Positions 35,375 through 44,690 of a stretch of 50,737 bases of DNA are shown one piece after another; the stretch's first letter is position 1; each line of letters opens with the position of its first letter. The translations under genes were made by a program, and so were the position numbers. The DNA is from CAZIQY01 sp964541605 (lineage in GTDB: Bacteria > Desulfobacterota > Syntrophia > Syntrophales > UBA2185). The stretch spans positions 1 through 50,737 of the forward strand of contig CAZIQY010000011.1 of assembly GCA_964541605.1 (NCBI GenBank), in the 5' to 3' direction. The notes below the pieces were generated by a model, which saw only the letters and a program-made list of their open reading frames with translations, was not told where the DNA came from and searched no databases.

Positions 35375-35530
35375 ATGGAGAAACGTCTGGCTGATTGCGG
35401 GGGCGACTATGACAAGAGAATTCTCATGAGAAAGTTACTCAGCGGTGAAATTTCTGAAGAGAATGTGGAGATGTATCTTCAGGAACTTCCCGATGTATCC
35501 TCGTGCGCAGAAGAGATGGTTGTTGAGTAA
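35375..35530 (+). CDS. 51-residue small protein upstream of tatD
   Basis: A 51-codon gene begins at ATG 35375 behind GGAGG (35360-35364) and AGGAG (35366-35370). It encodes a soluble acidic peptide beginning MEKRLADCGGDYDKRILMRK and ending EEMVVE, with two cysteines (C8, C44). Its stop is six bases before the tatD start. The strong ribosome-binding site, the tight spacing and the balanced helical composition support a real gene. I do not recognise the family. Related short proteins may precede TatD in other deltaproteobacteria, which is a memory-based impression. Confidence 0.65.
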   Translation: MEKRLADCGGDYDKRILMRKLLSGEISEENVEMYLQELPDVSSCAEEMVVE

Positions 35531-35536
35531 TCCGGT

Positions 35537-36298
35537 ATGCTGATTGATTCTCATGCCCATCTGGAGATGAGGGACTTTGACCGCGACAGAAACGAGGTCA
35601 TCGGAAGGGCAACTCAAGCAGGCATTGACCTGATCATCACCGTAGGAACGACCGTAAGTGATTGCGAAAAAGCCGTATTGATTGCCAGTCAGTACGAAAC
35701 AGTTTATGCGGCAATCGGCATCCACCCCCACGAGGTGAAGGACATTGATGAGGCGACCTATGGTGATCTTAAACGACTGGCAAAAGCGGAAAAGATCGTG
35801 GCCTATGGGGAAATCGGGCTTGATTTTTTTCGCAACTTGTCTCCGAAAGATGTTCAGATCAGAAGATTCGGCGAGCAGCTGGAATTAGCGAGCGAGATGG
35901 GGTTGCCCATCATCATTCATGATCGTGAGTCCCATAAGGAAACACTCGATATGTTGCGGGGGTGGAAAGGTAAACAGGGAGTCGTCCATTGTTTCTCAGG
36001 AGACTACATTATGGCCAGAAAATGCGTTGACATGGGATTCTATATATCCATCCCCGGTGCGGTTACCTTTGGAAAGTCTGAAAAGCTGCAGGAAGTGGTG
36101 AGACGTCTTCCCATCACCTGTCTGCTTCTGGAGACGGACGCTCCATATCTGACTCCCCATCCGAATCGCGGCAAAAGAAATGAACCGGCCTATGTCGTCC
36201 ACACGGCGAGAAAAGTGGCTGAAATAAAGGGATTATCTTTTGAATATGTTGCGAGTGTCTCATCTCAAAACGCAAGATCCCTCTTTGGCATTTCTTGA
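35537..36298 (+). CDS. tatD: TatD family metal-dependent hydrolase/DNase
   Basis: The 253-residue protein is a TIM-barrel hydrolase of the TatD family, with metal ligands in DSHAHLE (H6, H8), the E in YGEIGLDFFR near 94, a His in PIIIHDRE near 128, HCFSG near 152 and ETDAPYL near 200. TatD homologues act as 3'-5' DNases or D-aminoacyl-tRNA-like hydrolases; the exact substrate is not fixed. It lies six bases after the 51-residue gene. The dehydrated gap to the next gene is 111 bases. Confidence 0.9.
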   Translation: MLIDSHAHLEMRDFDRDRNEVIGRATQAGIDLIITVGTTVSDCEKAVLIASQYETVYAAIGIHPHEVKDIDEATYGDLKRLAKAEKIVAYGEIGLDFFRNLSPKDVQIRRFGEQLELASEMGLPIIIHDRESHKETLDMLRGWKGKQGVVHCFSGDYIMARKCVDMGFYISIPGAVTFGKSEKLQEVVRRLPITCLLLETDAPYLTPHPNRGKRNEPAYVVHTARKVAEIKGLSFEYVASVSSQNARSLFGIS

Positions 36299-36409
36299 AA
36301 TATTTATACAGGGAGGATGCGGTGGATTTCATCCTATGGATTTCCCCTCCGGTTGTTCAGATAGGGGCTGTATCCCGAAAGCGGAGTATGGCTCTTTTTT
36401 TTAGGAACG

Positions 36410-37093
36410 ATGGGAAGAAAGGTTGCAGTATTGAAAAAAGTCCTGTTTATAGTTACCGGCGGTGCGTTCAATGACGCGACGTTTTTTCAGCAGAAAAAAG
36501 CGGAGTTAAATCCGGCCGGTATTATTTGTGCGGACGGCGGTGCCCGACATCTTTATGGAATCGGTCTGGTCCCGGATGTGATTATCGGTGACCTGGATTC
36601 TCTCAATGCGGAAATACAGCATTACTTTGAAGAGCGGGGAAGCAGAATCATCAAGCATCCGGAGGCTAAGAACAAGACAGATACACAGCTGGCCCTCGAC
36701 TACGCCGTCAGAATGGCGCCTGATGAGATATATATCTTCGGCGCCTGCGGCACCAGGATTGATCATACGCTGGCAAACCTATCGCTCCTCGTTTCGGGAC
36801 TGCAGAACAACATACCGATCAAATTGATTGATGAGTGGTGCGAGGTTTTTATCGTTACCGGTAAATATATCATTGAAGGCAATGCCGGACAGACCGTATC
36901 TCTTTTACCGTTCTCTGACAGAGTCACGGGTATCACACTACATGGATTTGAATATCCCCTGGAAAATGGCGTCATGGAAGCCGGGAACCCTTATGGTGTC
37001 AGTAATCGATTGAATTCCACGACGGGAATCATTACAATTGGTTCAGGGCGACTCCTTGTGATCAGCTATTTCAGGGCAGGGATTTTACCTTGA
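36410..37093 (+). CDS. thiamine diphosphokinase
   Basis: The 227-residue protein converts thiamine to thiamine diphosphate using ATP. It has the family motifs CADGGARHLY near residue 40, IGDLDSL near 60, NKTDTQLALDYA near 85 and GTRIDHTLANL near 115. ATG 36410 is used; a TTG at 36431 (seven residues in, KKVLFIV) is a possible start. It lies eight bases before thiD, so both act on thiamine or its precursors in one operon. Confidence 0.88.
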   Translation: MGRKVAVLKKVLFIVTGGAFNDATFFQQKKAELNPAGIICADGGARHLYGIGLVPDVIIGDLDSLNAEIQHYFEERGSRIIKHPEAKNKTDTQLALDYAVRMAPDEIYIFGACGTRIDHTLANLSLLVSGLQNNIPIKLIDEWCEVFIVTGKYIIEGNAGQTVSLLPFSDRVTGITLHGFEYPLENGVMEAGNPYGVSNRLNSTTGIITIGSGRLLVISYFRAGILP

Positions 37094-37101
37094 GGTGATT
37101 T

Positions 37102-37890
37102 ATGAAACCAGCGAGGGTCTTGACCATAGCCGGTTCGGATTCCAGCGGCGGGGCCGGGATACAGGCGGATCTGAAAACGATCACCGTTCTGGGTGGTTTC
37201 GGAATGAGCGTAATTACCGCACTGACGGCCCAAAACACCTTGGGCGTCCAGGGCATTTATGAGGTGACACCTGATTTTGTGGAGAAACAGTTTGCATCTG
37301 TGATGACCGATGTGGGTGTTGATGCCGCCAAGACGGGGATGTTGGCCAATGCTGCCGTTTTGCGGGTAGTGGCAGAAAATATCAGAAAATACAACATTGA
37401 AAAGCTTGTGGTGGATCCGGTGATGGTGGCCAAGGGCGGAACGCTGCTGATCCGGGGTGAGTTCAGAAAAACACTGATCAGGGAACTGATTCCTTTAGCC
37501 TTTGTTGTGACCCCTAACATTCCTGAAGCAGAAGTCCTGGCAGAAATGCACATCACCTCCGTGACCGATATGAAAAAGGCGGCCAGAGTCATTCATGCTT
37601 TTTGCGCAAAACATGTGGTCGTTAAAGGGGGACATCTCTCCGGGGATGCCGTCGATGTGCTTTATGATGGAAGACACTTCCATGAGTTTGCCTCTGAGCG
37701 GATCGGCGAAGAAGGAATACACGGTACGGGATGCACCTTCTCCGCGGCGATCGCCACGGAACTTGCGAAAGGCCGGGGCGTTCTTGACGCCATAGCGGAT
37801 GCGAAGGCCTTTATTACGGAGGTCATCAGGCATGCCTGTCATATAGGCGGCGGAAACAAAGTCATCAATCATCATGTTTCCGTTAAATAA
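37102..37890 (+). CDS. thiD: hydroxymethylpyrimidine/phosphomethylpyrimidine kinase
   Basis: ThiD phosphorylates HMP and HMP-phosphate in thiamine synthesis. The 262-residue ribokinase-fold protein starts IAGSDSSGGAGIQADLKT, has the TALTAQNT segment near 42 and the DPVMVAKGG loop near 112, and ends with the HGTGCTFSAAIAT anion hole motif near residue 212. Length is standard. It pairs with the thiamine diphosphokinase upstream, giving an HMP salvage and activation cassette. Confidence 0.95.
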   Translation: MKPARVLTIAGSDSSGGAGIQADLKTITVLGGFGMSVITALTAQNTLGVQGIYEVTPDFVEKQFASVMTDVGVDAAKTGMLANAAVLRVVAENIRKYNIEKLVVDPVMVAKGGTLLIRGEFRKTLIRELIPLAFVVTPNIPEAEVLAEMHITSVTDMKKAARVIHAFCAKHVVVKGGHLSGDAVDVLYDGRHFHEFASERIGEEGIHGTGCTFSAAIATELAKGRGVLDAIADAKAFITEVIRHACHIGGGNKVINHHVSVK

Positions 37891-37970
37891 ATATCATTTC
37901 GCGTGTAAGGAGACATCTTAAGATTTCTCGCCTGGTTCAAAATGACATAGTACGGATTTTAAATTGCTGA

Positions 37971-39329
37971 ATGAGAAGTGTGATTATAAGAAAACCGGCA
38001 TCCTATGATGCAGCCGTACGCATTGTGTCAAGGTTGAACGCTGCAGGACATGAGGCCTACCTCGTCGGGGGTTGCGTACGCGATCTTCTGCGGGGCGTGG
38101 AGCCTCCGGATTATGACATTGTGACTTCAGCCGAACCGGATGAGGTGTGTTCGCTGTTTCACCATACCGCACCTGTAGGTGTGAGTTTTGGCGTCGTCCT
38201 TGTCATTGAGGAAGGACATCGTTATGAAGTGGCAACATTTCGCACCGAGGGTGGTTATGAGGATGGCCGCAGACCAACCAGCGTGACATTTGCCACGGTT
38301 GAGGAGGACGTCCATCGCCGTGACTTTACCGTAAATGCGCTTCTCATGGACACTCAAACTGGTAATATCATTGATTATGTCGACGGCCGTAAAGATATAG
38401 AAAACAGGATTATCCGGACAATCGGTGATCCGGAGAGGCGCTTTTCTGAAGATTATTTGCGAATGCTCCGCGCCGTTCGCTTTGCCGCTGGTCTTGACTG
38501 CCGCATTGATGCGGAGACGCTTGGCGCCATCAAGCGGCATGCGTCTGCGATAAGTTATATCAGTCCGGAGCGTATTCGTGACGAGATGACGAAGATCATC
38601 ACACATTGCAATGCGCGTCGAGGCATGGAGATTCTTGCCGAGACGAACCTTTTGAAGGAGACTCTCCCCGAGCTGAGTGCCCTGCGCGGCGTTGAGCAGC
38701 CGGCCGGATTTCATCCCGAGGGCGATGTATGGGAGCACATCCTGAGAATGCTTGCCTTCTTCCCGGTACATGCGGGGGTGGAAAACGATTCATGTCTTGC
38801 ATGGGGGATCATCATGCATGACATCGGAAAGGCCTGTACCCGTTCGGAAGATGCATCCGGAATTCATTTCTACGGCCACGTCCGCGAAGGGGAAAGGATT
38901 GCCGGGGAGATCATGCGACGGCTGAGATTTTCAAAGGGAGAGACCGAAGCCGTTCTGGCGCTGATCCATTGCCATATGCTGTTCATGAACGTCAAAGAGA
39001 TGCGCCCTAATCGATTGAAGCGGTTTCTCAGAATGCCCGATTTTGAACGCCATCTGGAACTGCACCGTCTTGACTGCCTCGGCAGTCATGGGTTTCTCGA
39101 CAACTATCATTTCTGCATGGACAGACTGGCTGAGATAGCGAAGGAAGATCTGCACCCACCTCGCCTGCTCAGCGGCAGGGATCTCATTGACATGGGCCTT
39201 TCTCCGGGGCCACTATTCAGCGAGATTCTACGAACTGTTGAGGATGCCCAGCTTGACGGCCACATATCGACACCTGATGAGGCTCGTAAAATGGTCATGG
39301 ATCACTGGGGCAGCACCTTCTCGCGTTGA
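37971..39329 (+). CDS. CCA tRNA nucleotidyltransferase/poly(A) polymerase family protein with HD domain
   Basis: The 452-residue protein has the class II polymerase-beta-like nucleotidyltransferase head (GYLVGGCVRD motif: LVGGCVRDLL near 31, then PDYDIVTSA with the catalytic aspartates near 48), the RRDFTVNAL motif near 117, the RRFSEDYLRMLRAVRFA neck motif near 155, and a C-terminal HD domain (MHDIGKA near 280). This is the CCA-adding enzyme layout, though bacterial poly(A) polymerases share it and cannot be separated by eye. It stands 80 bases after thiD. Confidence 0.88.
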   Translation: MRSVIIRKPASYDAAVRIVSRLNAAGHEAYLVGGCVRDLLRGVEPPDYDIVTSAEPDEVCSLFHHTAPVGVSFGVVLVIEEGHRYEVATFRTEGGYEDGRRPTSVTFATVEEDVHRRDFTVNALLMDTQTGNIIDYVDGRKDIENRIIRTIGDPERRFSEDYLRMLRAVRFAAGLDCRIDAETLGAIKRHASAISYISPERIRDEMTKIITHCNARRGMEILAETNLLKETLPELSALRGVEQPAGFHPEGDVWEHILRMLAFFPVHAGVENDSCLAWGIIMHDIGKACTRSEDASGIHFYGHVREGERIAGEIMRRLRFSKGETEAVLALIHCHMLFMNVKEMRPNRLKRFLRMPDFERHLELHRLDCLGSHGFLDNYHFCMDRLAEIAKEDLHPPRLLSGRDLIDMGLSPGPLFSEILRTVEDAQLDGHISTPDEARKMVMDHWGSTFSR

Positions 39330-39379
39330 TCCGATTATTTTTTTGAAGTCTACCATTTTCAAATGAATATAAGACTTTG

Positions 39380-40141
39380 ATGATTAAACGAAGATTTCTT
39401 CTGTTTGTTGCAGTTATTGTACCGGCAGCTTTCATCCTGGGCGGCTGTGGAACGAAGCGTGTCTATCGTCCCCAACCGAAAGCAGAAAAGAAACTGACAC
39501 AAATGGGCTATACCATTCAGGTCGGAGCTTTCTCCAGGGTGGAAAACGCCGCGCGATTGACGGAAGTGCTTTTTGAGCACGGTTTGGACGCCACCTATTT
39601 CGTTGCCCGTACGGGTCTGTACAAGGTTCGCGTCGGCAATTATTCATCAAAGTCTGCCGCTGCCGATAAGGCTGAAAGTCTTAAATCGGCGGGGATCATA
39701 GATGATTATTATATTGTCACGCCTGAAGAATACGCCACCGCAAAAAGAAAGACATACGGCAACCAGTATCTCCGGGAAGAACTTGTAAAATCGGCACGTA
39801 GTTTTATCGGTGTTCCATACCTGTGGGGCGGTTCTTCGCCGGATACGGGCTTTGATTGCAGCGGATTGACCATGACAGTCTATCAACTCAATGGATTTGA
39901 TCTTCCCCGTTCATCGAAGGAACAGTATGAAACGGGCATTTTTGTGGAGCGAAATCATCTTCAGCAGGGAGACCTCGTTTTTTTCGCAATTTCCGGCGAT
40001 GATAAAGCTTCGCATGTCGGTGTCTATACCGGTGACGATCGATTTATCCATGCACCCGGCAGGGGCAAAGCCATCCGCATGGATTCCCTTTCTGCAAGTT
40101 ATTTCAGAAAGCGATATTTAGGAGGGAGATCTTATCTTTAA
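39380..40141 (+). CDS. SPOR and NlpC/P60 domain lipoprotein (peptidoglycan hydrolase)
   Basis: The 253-residue protein has a lipoprotein signal with lipobox LGGC (near residue 22), a SPOR domain (about 38-115, YTIQVGAFS ... GLYKVRVG) that binds denuded glycan strands, and an NlpC/P60 domain (about 130-253). The catalytic Cys is C160 in DCSGL, the His lies in SHVGVY and a third residue in FIHAP. It should cut peptide stems in the periplasm, perhaps at the septum. ATG 39380 is preceded by a TTG that adds one residue. The TPR-CHAT lipoprotein follows after 64 bases. Confidence 0.88.
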   Translation: MIKRRFLLFVAVIVPAAFILGGCGTKRVYRPQPKAEKKLTQMGYTIQVGAFSRVENAARLTEVLFEHGLDATYFVARTGLYKVRVGNYSSKSAAADKAESLKSAGIIDDYYIVTPEEYATAKRKTYGNQYLREELVKSARSFIGVPYLWGGSSPDTGFDCSGLTMTVYQLNGFDLPRSSKEQYETGIFVERNHLQQGDLVFFAISGDDKASHVGVYTGDDRFIHAPGRGKAIRMDSLSASYFRKRYLGGRSYL

Positions 40142-40205
40142 TGACATTCTTTTCTTGATCATGCTGTGATTCAGAAATTATAAATAGATCCAGTTGGGAG
40201 AAAAA

Positions 40206-42746
40206 ATGGAAAAATTGTTATCGAAAACCTGCCGGATTGTTTTGTTAAGCATATGGTTCCTGTTTGTCGTTGGCTGTGCAGGAATTATTGATTTTCTTCC
40301 GTCACCTCCCGAGTGGATGTCGCGAATCGAGCTGAACGGTCCGTATGACAAGGACATACCGGAAAAATATGTCGGCCAGCTGAGGGGCGCCAGTATGTCT
40401 TCCGACTGGGCGATCCCCTATATCTTCATGGCTGTCGGCTTGCATTTTGAGTCGGCAGGTGATGCGGAAAGAGCCCTCCACTTTCTTGACAGGTCTATTG
40501 CAGAATCCCATAAACGAAAAGACCTTTTCGGTGAAGGGACGGCAACGAACAGGAAAGTCTTTGTTCTCCATGAGTTTGGTCGAATCCATGAGGCATTCAA
40601 GCTGATCAAAGAGAAAGAAAAAGAATGGATACGTCCTCCCATGAACGCCTTTGTATATCATAATTATGGCCATTATTTTCTGATGAATGGGGATTATGGA
40701 AAGGCCTCTGATTTTTTCACAAAGGCTTTTATCGCGAATCCGGATTACCAGGAGGACTTTAACCTCCTTATGTTGCGGCGTGATACGTCATTGGAGCTCG
40801 GTATATCCGTCATCCTTGCTGACTATGTTCCCAGGATGTCTAAAAAGTATTCTCTTCTTGAGTTCGATCCTGCCATGATAAATGCGATCAGGAAGCGTGT
40901 TGACGAGGGAACGGCCCATCTTCATCAGGTGCTTGAACTGAACAAGAAAATCAGGCGGACCCAAGTCGGGCGATTTACTCCTGACCTTGTTTTCCGGATG
41001 ATGGAATGCAATGTATACAATTTCCTGGGGCTGGCCAGCGGCATTAAAGGAAATTGGGAAGAATCACATCAGTGTCTGGCCATGTCATCCGAAATTGCCG
41101 GAAACGCGGGTTACCGTATTGGTGAAATTGACAGTACCTTCTTCCTCAATCAGGTTTATCTTCTCGAGAGGAATGTTACAGAGGGTTATAAAGCGGCGGA
41201 GCGGTTTAACGTAACAGCCGACAGATATCGTTTTCCCTTTTATCAGATATGGGCCAAGTATATCCTCTCACGATATCACATCGGGTTTGGCAATACCTCA
41301 AAGGCAATCAATATCCTCAGGGAAGCAGTCGCAGTCATCGAGAAGCAGAGAGCCACGCTGATGACGGATATGTTGAAGGAAACCTACTTATATAACAGGC
41401 AGGTTGTTTATGAGTCGCTTGTCGAACTGCTCGCTCGGGAAGGTGATTATAGAGGCGCGCTGGAAATGGCAGAACGCGCCAAATCCAGGATTCTGGTTGA
41501 TCTGCTTGCGGGAAAGGATATCAGCAGAAATCCGGTTGAAGCCTCGTTGTTAGGAGAGGAAAAACGGGCAAACGAAAACATCATGAACATCCGGAAACAG
41601 ATGCTGCGGATCTCCGGTGAATCGGCCGTAAGAGGCCTGACAGAAAAACTGGAAAAAGCCGAAGAAACGTATCGGGATGTGGTCCTCAAGATCAAGAAGG
41701 AAAACGAAGAACTGTATTCGATGGTTTCTGTGCAATCCACAGATATTGTGGATATTCAGAACCTGCTGGATCAGCATACCACCCTGTTTGATTATTTCGT
41801 GACAGATAAACTCCTCTATGTCTGGGCTGTCCAGAAGGAAAGGGTTCATCTGGAACGTATCAGCATCTCGAAAGAAGAGCTAAGAGAGCTTGTATCATCG
41901 TTTCTTGCAGCCGTTATCTCAAAGGACAAGAAAAAGACAAATCTGCTATCTCAAAAGGTTTATGACGTCACACTGAAACCGATCATTCCGTTTGTGTCCG
42001 GTGATCGAATCGGATTCATTCCCCACGATTCCCTGTATTATCTGCCCTTCGCTGCCATGAGCTACAAGGGGCAGTTTCTTGTGGATGCCTTCTCCGTCTT
42101 CTATCTTCCGAACTCCGGGGTCTTTAAACATGTCATGGAAAAGCAGGTTTCCAGGGGCATGAAAGTACTCGCCTTCGGAAATCCCGATCTGGGGAATAGG
42201 GACATGGATCTACCCTATGCAGCCATGGAGGTGGAAAGCATTAAAAAGCGGATTGATCAAACCGCAATATTTATTAGCAAGGCAGCAACGAAGAAAAAAG
42301 TAAAAGATCTAATAGGGGAATTCGATATTATCCACTTTGCAACCCACGGTCAGTATATTCAGGATTCTCCCATGGATTCAAGCCTGCTGCTCACACCGGG
42401 TTCGCAGGATGACGGCCGACTCACCGCTCTGGAGATTTTAAAGCTCCATTTTAAAGGCCGGGCTGTTGTCTTGAGCGCCTGCCAGACGGCACTGGGAATG
42501 TCCTCTACGGGAACTGAAATCGTTGGGTTCAACCGGTCATTTTTATACGCCGGCAGCCCCTCCGTCATTTCTTCTCTTTGGAATGTGGATGACAAGGCAA
42601 CGGCGCAATTCATGGATCATTTTTACAAATACCTCGAAGCAGGGAAGGATATGGCTGATGCGCTGAAAATGGCCAAAGTGGACATGATTCGCAAGGGCTA
42701 TTCCCCCTATTATTGGGCGCCTTTTATCTTAACGGGGAGGTATTAA
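40206..42746 (+). CDS. TPR-CHAT domain lipoprotein (caspase-like peptidase)
   Basis: The 846-residue protein starts with a lipoprotein signal, lipobox FVVGC (near residue 21). Tetratricopeptide-type helices fill about residues 55-420, and a coiled coil about 440-510. The C-terminal CHAT domain (about 545-846) has the caspase-like dyad H714 (FATHG) and C759 (LSACQT), followed by the family tail AGSPSVISSLWNVDD. CHAT proteins are caspase/separase-like proteases. The signal puts it outside the cytoplasm. GGGAG lies five bases before ATG 40206. It sits between the SPOR-NlpC/P60 hydrolase and rfbB. The substrate is unknown. Confidence 0.87.
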   Translation: MEKLLSKTCRIVLLSIWFLFVVGCAGIIDFLPSPPEWMSRIELNGPYDKDIPEKYVGQLRGASMSSDWAIPYIFMAVGLHFESAGDAERALHFLDRSIAESHKRKDLFGEGTATNRKVFVLHEFGRIHEAFKLIKEKEKEWIRPPMNAFVYHNYGHYFLMNGDYGKASDFFTKAFIANPDYQEDFNLLMLRRDTSLELGISVILADYVPRMSKKYSLLEFDPAMINAIRKRVDEGTAHLHQVLELNKKIRRTQVGRFTPDLVFRMMECNVYNFLGLASGIKGNWEESHQCLAMSSEIAGNAGYRIGEIDSTFFLNQVYLLERNVTEGYKAAERFNVTADRYRFPFYQIWAKYILSRYHIGFGNTSKAINILREAVAVIEKQRATLMTDMLKETYLYNRQVVYESLVELLAREGDYRGALEMAERAKSRILVDLLAGKDISRNPVEASLLGEEKRANENIMNIRKQMLRISGESAVRGLTEKLEKAEETYRDVVLKIKKENEELYSMVSVQSTDIVDIQNLLDQHTTLFDYFVTDKLLYVWAVQKERVHLERISISKEELRELVSSFLAAVISKDKKKTNLLSQKVYDVTLKPIIPFVSGDRIGFIPHDSLYYLPFAAMSYKGQFLVDAFSVFYLPNSGVFKHVMEKQVSRGMKVLAFGNPDLGNRDMDLPYAAMEVESIKKRIDQTAIFISKAATKKKVKDLIGEFDIIHFATHGQYIQDSPMDSSLLLTPGSQDDGRLTALEILKLHFKGRAVVLSACQTALGMSSTGTEIVGFNRSFLYAGSPSVISSLWNVDDKATAQFMDHFYKYLEAGKDMADALKMAKVDMIRKGYSPYYWAPFILTGRY

Positions 42747-42752
42747 TAACTT

Positions 42753-43826
42753 ATGAATATCAAGAATCTGATGGTAACAGGTGGATGTGGCTTTATCGGC
42801 AGCAATTTTATCCGCTATCTTCTGGAGGAAGCAGATTTTGAAGGTAGCGTTATCAATGTCGATAAGCTGACCTATGCAGGAAATCCGGAGAATCTGAGTG
42901 GCATCAGTAAACGGTATCCTGACAGGTATATCTTTCACAAAGCGGATATCTGTGATGCGAAGCAACTGGGCAGCATTTTCCTAAAGCATGAAGTTGATGC
43001 CATCTGCCATCTTGCTGCCGAATCACACGTGGATCGATCGATCAGACGGCCGGAGGGATTCATCCAGACCAATATCATCGGAACGTTCAATCTTCTTGAG
43101 ACAGCCAGAGAGAACGCAAAAAAGTTTCTTCTATTTCATCATGTCAGTACGGATGAAGTCTACGGCAGCCTGGGTGAAGAGGGATTCTTTTCGGAGGAGA
43201 CCCCCTATCGACCAAACAGCCCCTATTCAGCCTCCAAGGCCGCTTCGGATCATCTGGTTCGCGCCTATCATCAGACATATGGTCTGCCGACGGTCATTTC
43301 AAATTGTTCTAACAATTATGGTCCTTATCAATTTCCGGAAAAACTGATTCCTCTGATGATTCTTAATGCCCTCGAGGGAAAGCCCTTGCCTGTTTATGGA
43401 GACGGCAGGAATATCAGGGACTGGCTCTACGTGAGGGATCACTGTGAGGCCATTTGGACCATTATGCGCTCAGGGAAAAGGGGAGAAACATACAATGTCG
43501 GGGGAAATTCTGAAATAGAAAATATTTCGGTCGTAGAAACGATCTGTGATATTCTTGACGAGACCCTTCCGTATCCCGGCGGATCCTCCCGGAGGAAGCT
43601 GGTTACGTTTGTCAAGGACAGACCGGGGCATGACCGGAGATACGCTATTAATTTTAACAAATTGCACGAAACGCTGAATTGGGCGCCCAGGGAATCCTTC
43701 ACTACCGGTCTGAGAAAAACAATTGCCTGGTATCTCGAAAACACAATGTGGGTTGACCGCGTCAGAAGCGGTGAGTACCGGGCATGGATAAGCGAACACT
43801 ACAAACAGGAAGGAAGCGCTGTTTGA
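42753..43826 (+). CDS. rfbB: dTDP-glucose 4,6-dehydratase
   Basis: RfbB makes dTDP-4-keto-6-deoxyglucose for rhamnose and related sugars. The 357-residue extended-SDR protein has the NAD-binding TGGCGFIGSNF motif (9-19), HLAAESHVDRSI near 87, STDEVYGSL near 130, and the YSASKAASDH catalytic Tyr/Lys motif near 160. It begins six bases after the TPR-CHAT gene. The remaining rhamnose genes (rfbA, C, D) are not in the window. Confidence 0.94.
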   Translation: MNIKNLMVTGGCGFIGSNFIRYLLEEADFEGSVINVDKLTYAGNPENLSGISKRYPDRYIFHKADICDAKQLGSIFLKHEVDAICHLAAESHVDRSIRRPEGFIQTNIIGTFNLLETARENAKKFLLFHHVSTDEVYGSLGEEGFFSEETPYRPNSPYSASKAASDHLVRAYHQTYGLPTVISNCSNNYGPYQFPEKLIPLMILNALEGKPLPVYGDGRNIRDWLYVRDHCEAIWTIMRSGKRGETYNVGGNSEIENISVVETICDILDETLPYPGGSSRRKLVTFVKDRPGHDRRYAINFNKLHETLNWAPRESFTTGLRKTIAWYLENTMWVDRVRSGEYRAWISEHYKQEGSAV

Positions 43827-43898
43827 ACGCATGGGTCGAATCGAAAAAGACCCTAGATCACCGGATGACAGATATCCTGTTGACTGCAGTTTGACAGC

Positions 43899-44330
43899 CT
43901 AAAACTGAAGACGGCCCGCTACACCCAGATTTGTCAAGTTGCTGAAGACGAGCTTCATTTCCGTATCACCGGAAAGCTCTTCTCCGGGTTCTTCGTATCT
44001 GAAAGTTCCCCGCCCCTGATAAATGGATCTCAGCAGGTATTGGAAAGGAACAGCTTTTCCGTATGAAAACGTTTCCGGCGTGCTGGATTCTTCAGCGGTG
44101 CTCCATATGCATAGACGGAAACTGTCTATATCAAACCATACCATGAGATTGTATGGATTGATTTCTTCTACTGCGGCATCTTTCCAATGGATGACACCGT
44201 CCATTCCAACCTCATTTTCTTCAAAGAACCTCTCGAGTTTTTCTCCCCATTGATCCTGGGTCTGATCAAAGGCCCATTTGTCGTAGCCATCGATCTTTTT
44301 CGTTACAGGATTCTTTCTTTTTCTTGTCAT
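43899..44330 (-). CDS. hypothetical protein
   Basis: The 143-residue soluble protein is not recognised. It begins with a lysine-rich segment (MTRKRKNPVTKKIDGYDKW) and is rich in aromatic and acidic residues, with motifs INPYNLMVWFDID near residue 58 and PFQYLLRSIYQGRGTF near 92. A strong GGAGGTGA lies just before its ATG. Convergent with rfbB, it seems to be a single-gene unit. Confidence 0.6.
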   Translation of the reverse strand: MTRKRKNPVTKKIDGYDKWAFDQTQDQWGEKLERFFEENEVGMDGVIHWKDAAVEEINPYNLMVWFDIDSFRLCIWSTAEESSTPETFSYGKAVPFQYLLRSIYQGRGTFRYEEPGEELSGDTEMKLVFSNLTNLGVAGRLQF

Positions 44331-44690
44331 AAGTCACCTCCAATGGAGTTTCTTGTCTTATCTTAAATAAAGAATCACATTCCATGCCAAGATCCCTGAG
44401 CCGGCTGTTGTTTTTCTATCATTATGAATTGATTGAAAAATCGACTGGATGAAATTATTTTAAAAAGATACGTGAGGGGGTTTTGCGGAACAGCAAACGT
44501 ATAACCAATTACGCAGTGGGAAGTGGTTTATACATATCATGATCATCCACCCTTCTCGTTCCAGGCTTATCTCTCGTCAACCGTTCGGGCCACGTCGAAC
44601 GAGGGCCGTTTACACGACTGATTTGTTAGAGTCTCCTCTGAACCGAAGGATGGAAACATCGCATCATCCTAAAGTCGCGATAACCTTATT
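44331..44690. other. intergenic gap, no gene found
   Basis: This 360-base gap between the hypothetical gene and the PP-loop ATPase gene holds no convincing reading frame, tRNA or terminator. Short imperfect inverted repeats such as CGTTCG/CGAACG (44582-44602) are present. The upstream side must carry the promoter of the hypothetical gene. Confidence 0.5.

Noticed and set aside
38127..38771. Minus-strand 214-codon frame
   Set aside because: Antisense shadow of the nucleotidyltransferase gene.
43833..43853. GGGTC/GACCC hairpin after rfbB
   Set aside because: No T-run follows and the stem is five bases, so I do not call it a terminator.
44331..44690. Possible tRNA or regulatory RNA in the gap
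   Set aside because: No T-loop-like GGTTCGAATC pattern or acceptor pairing was found.
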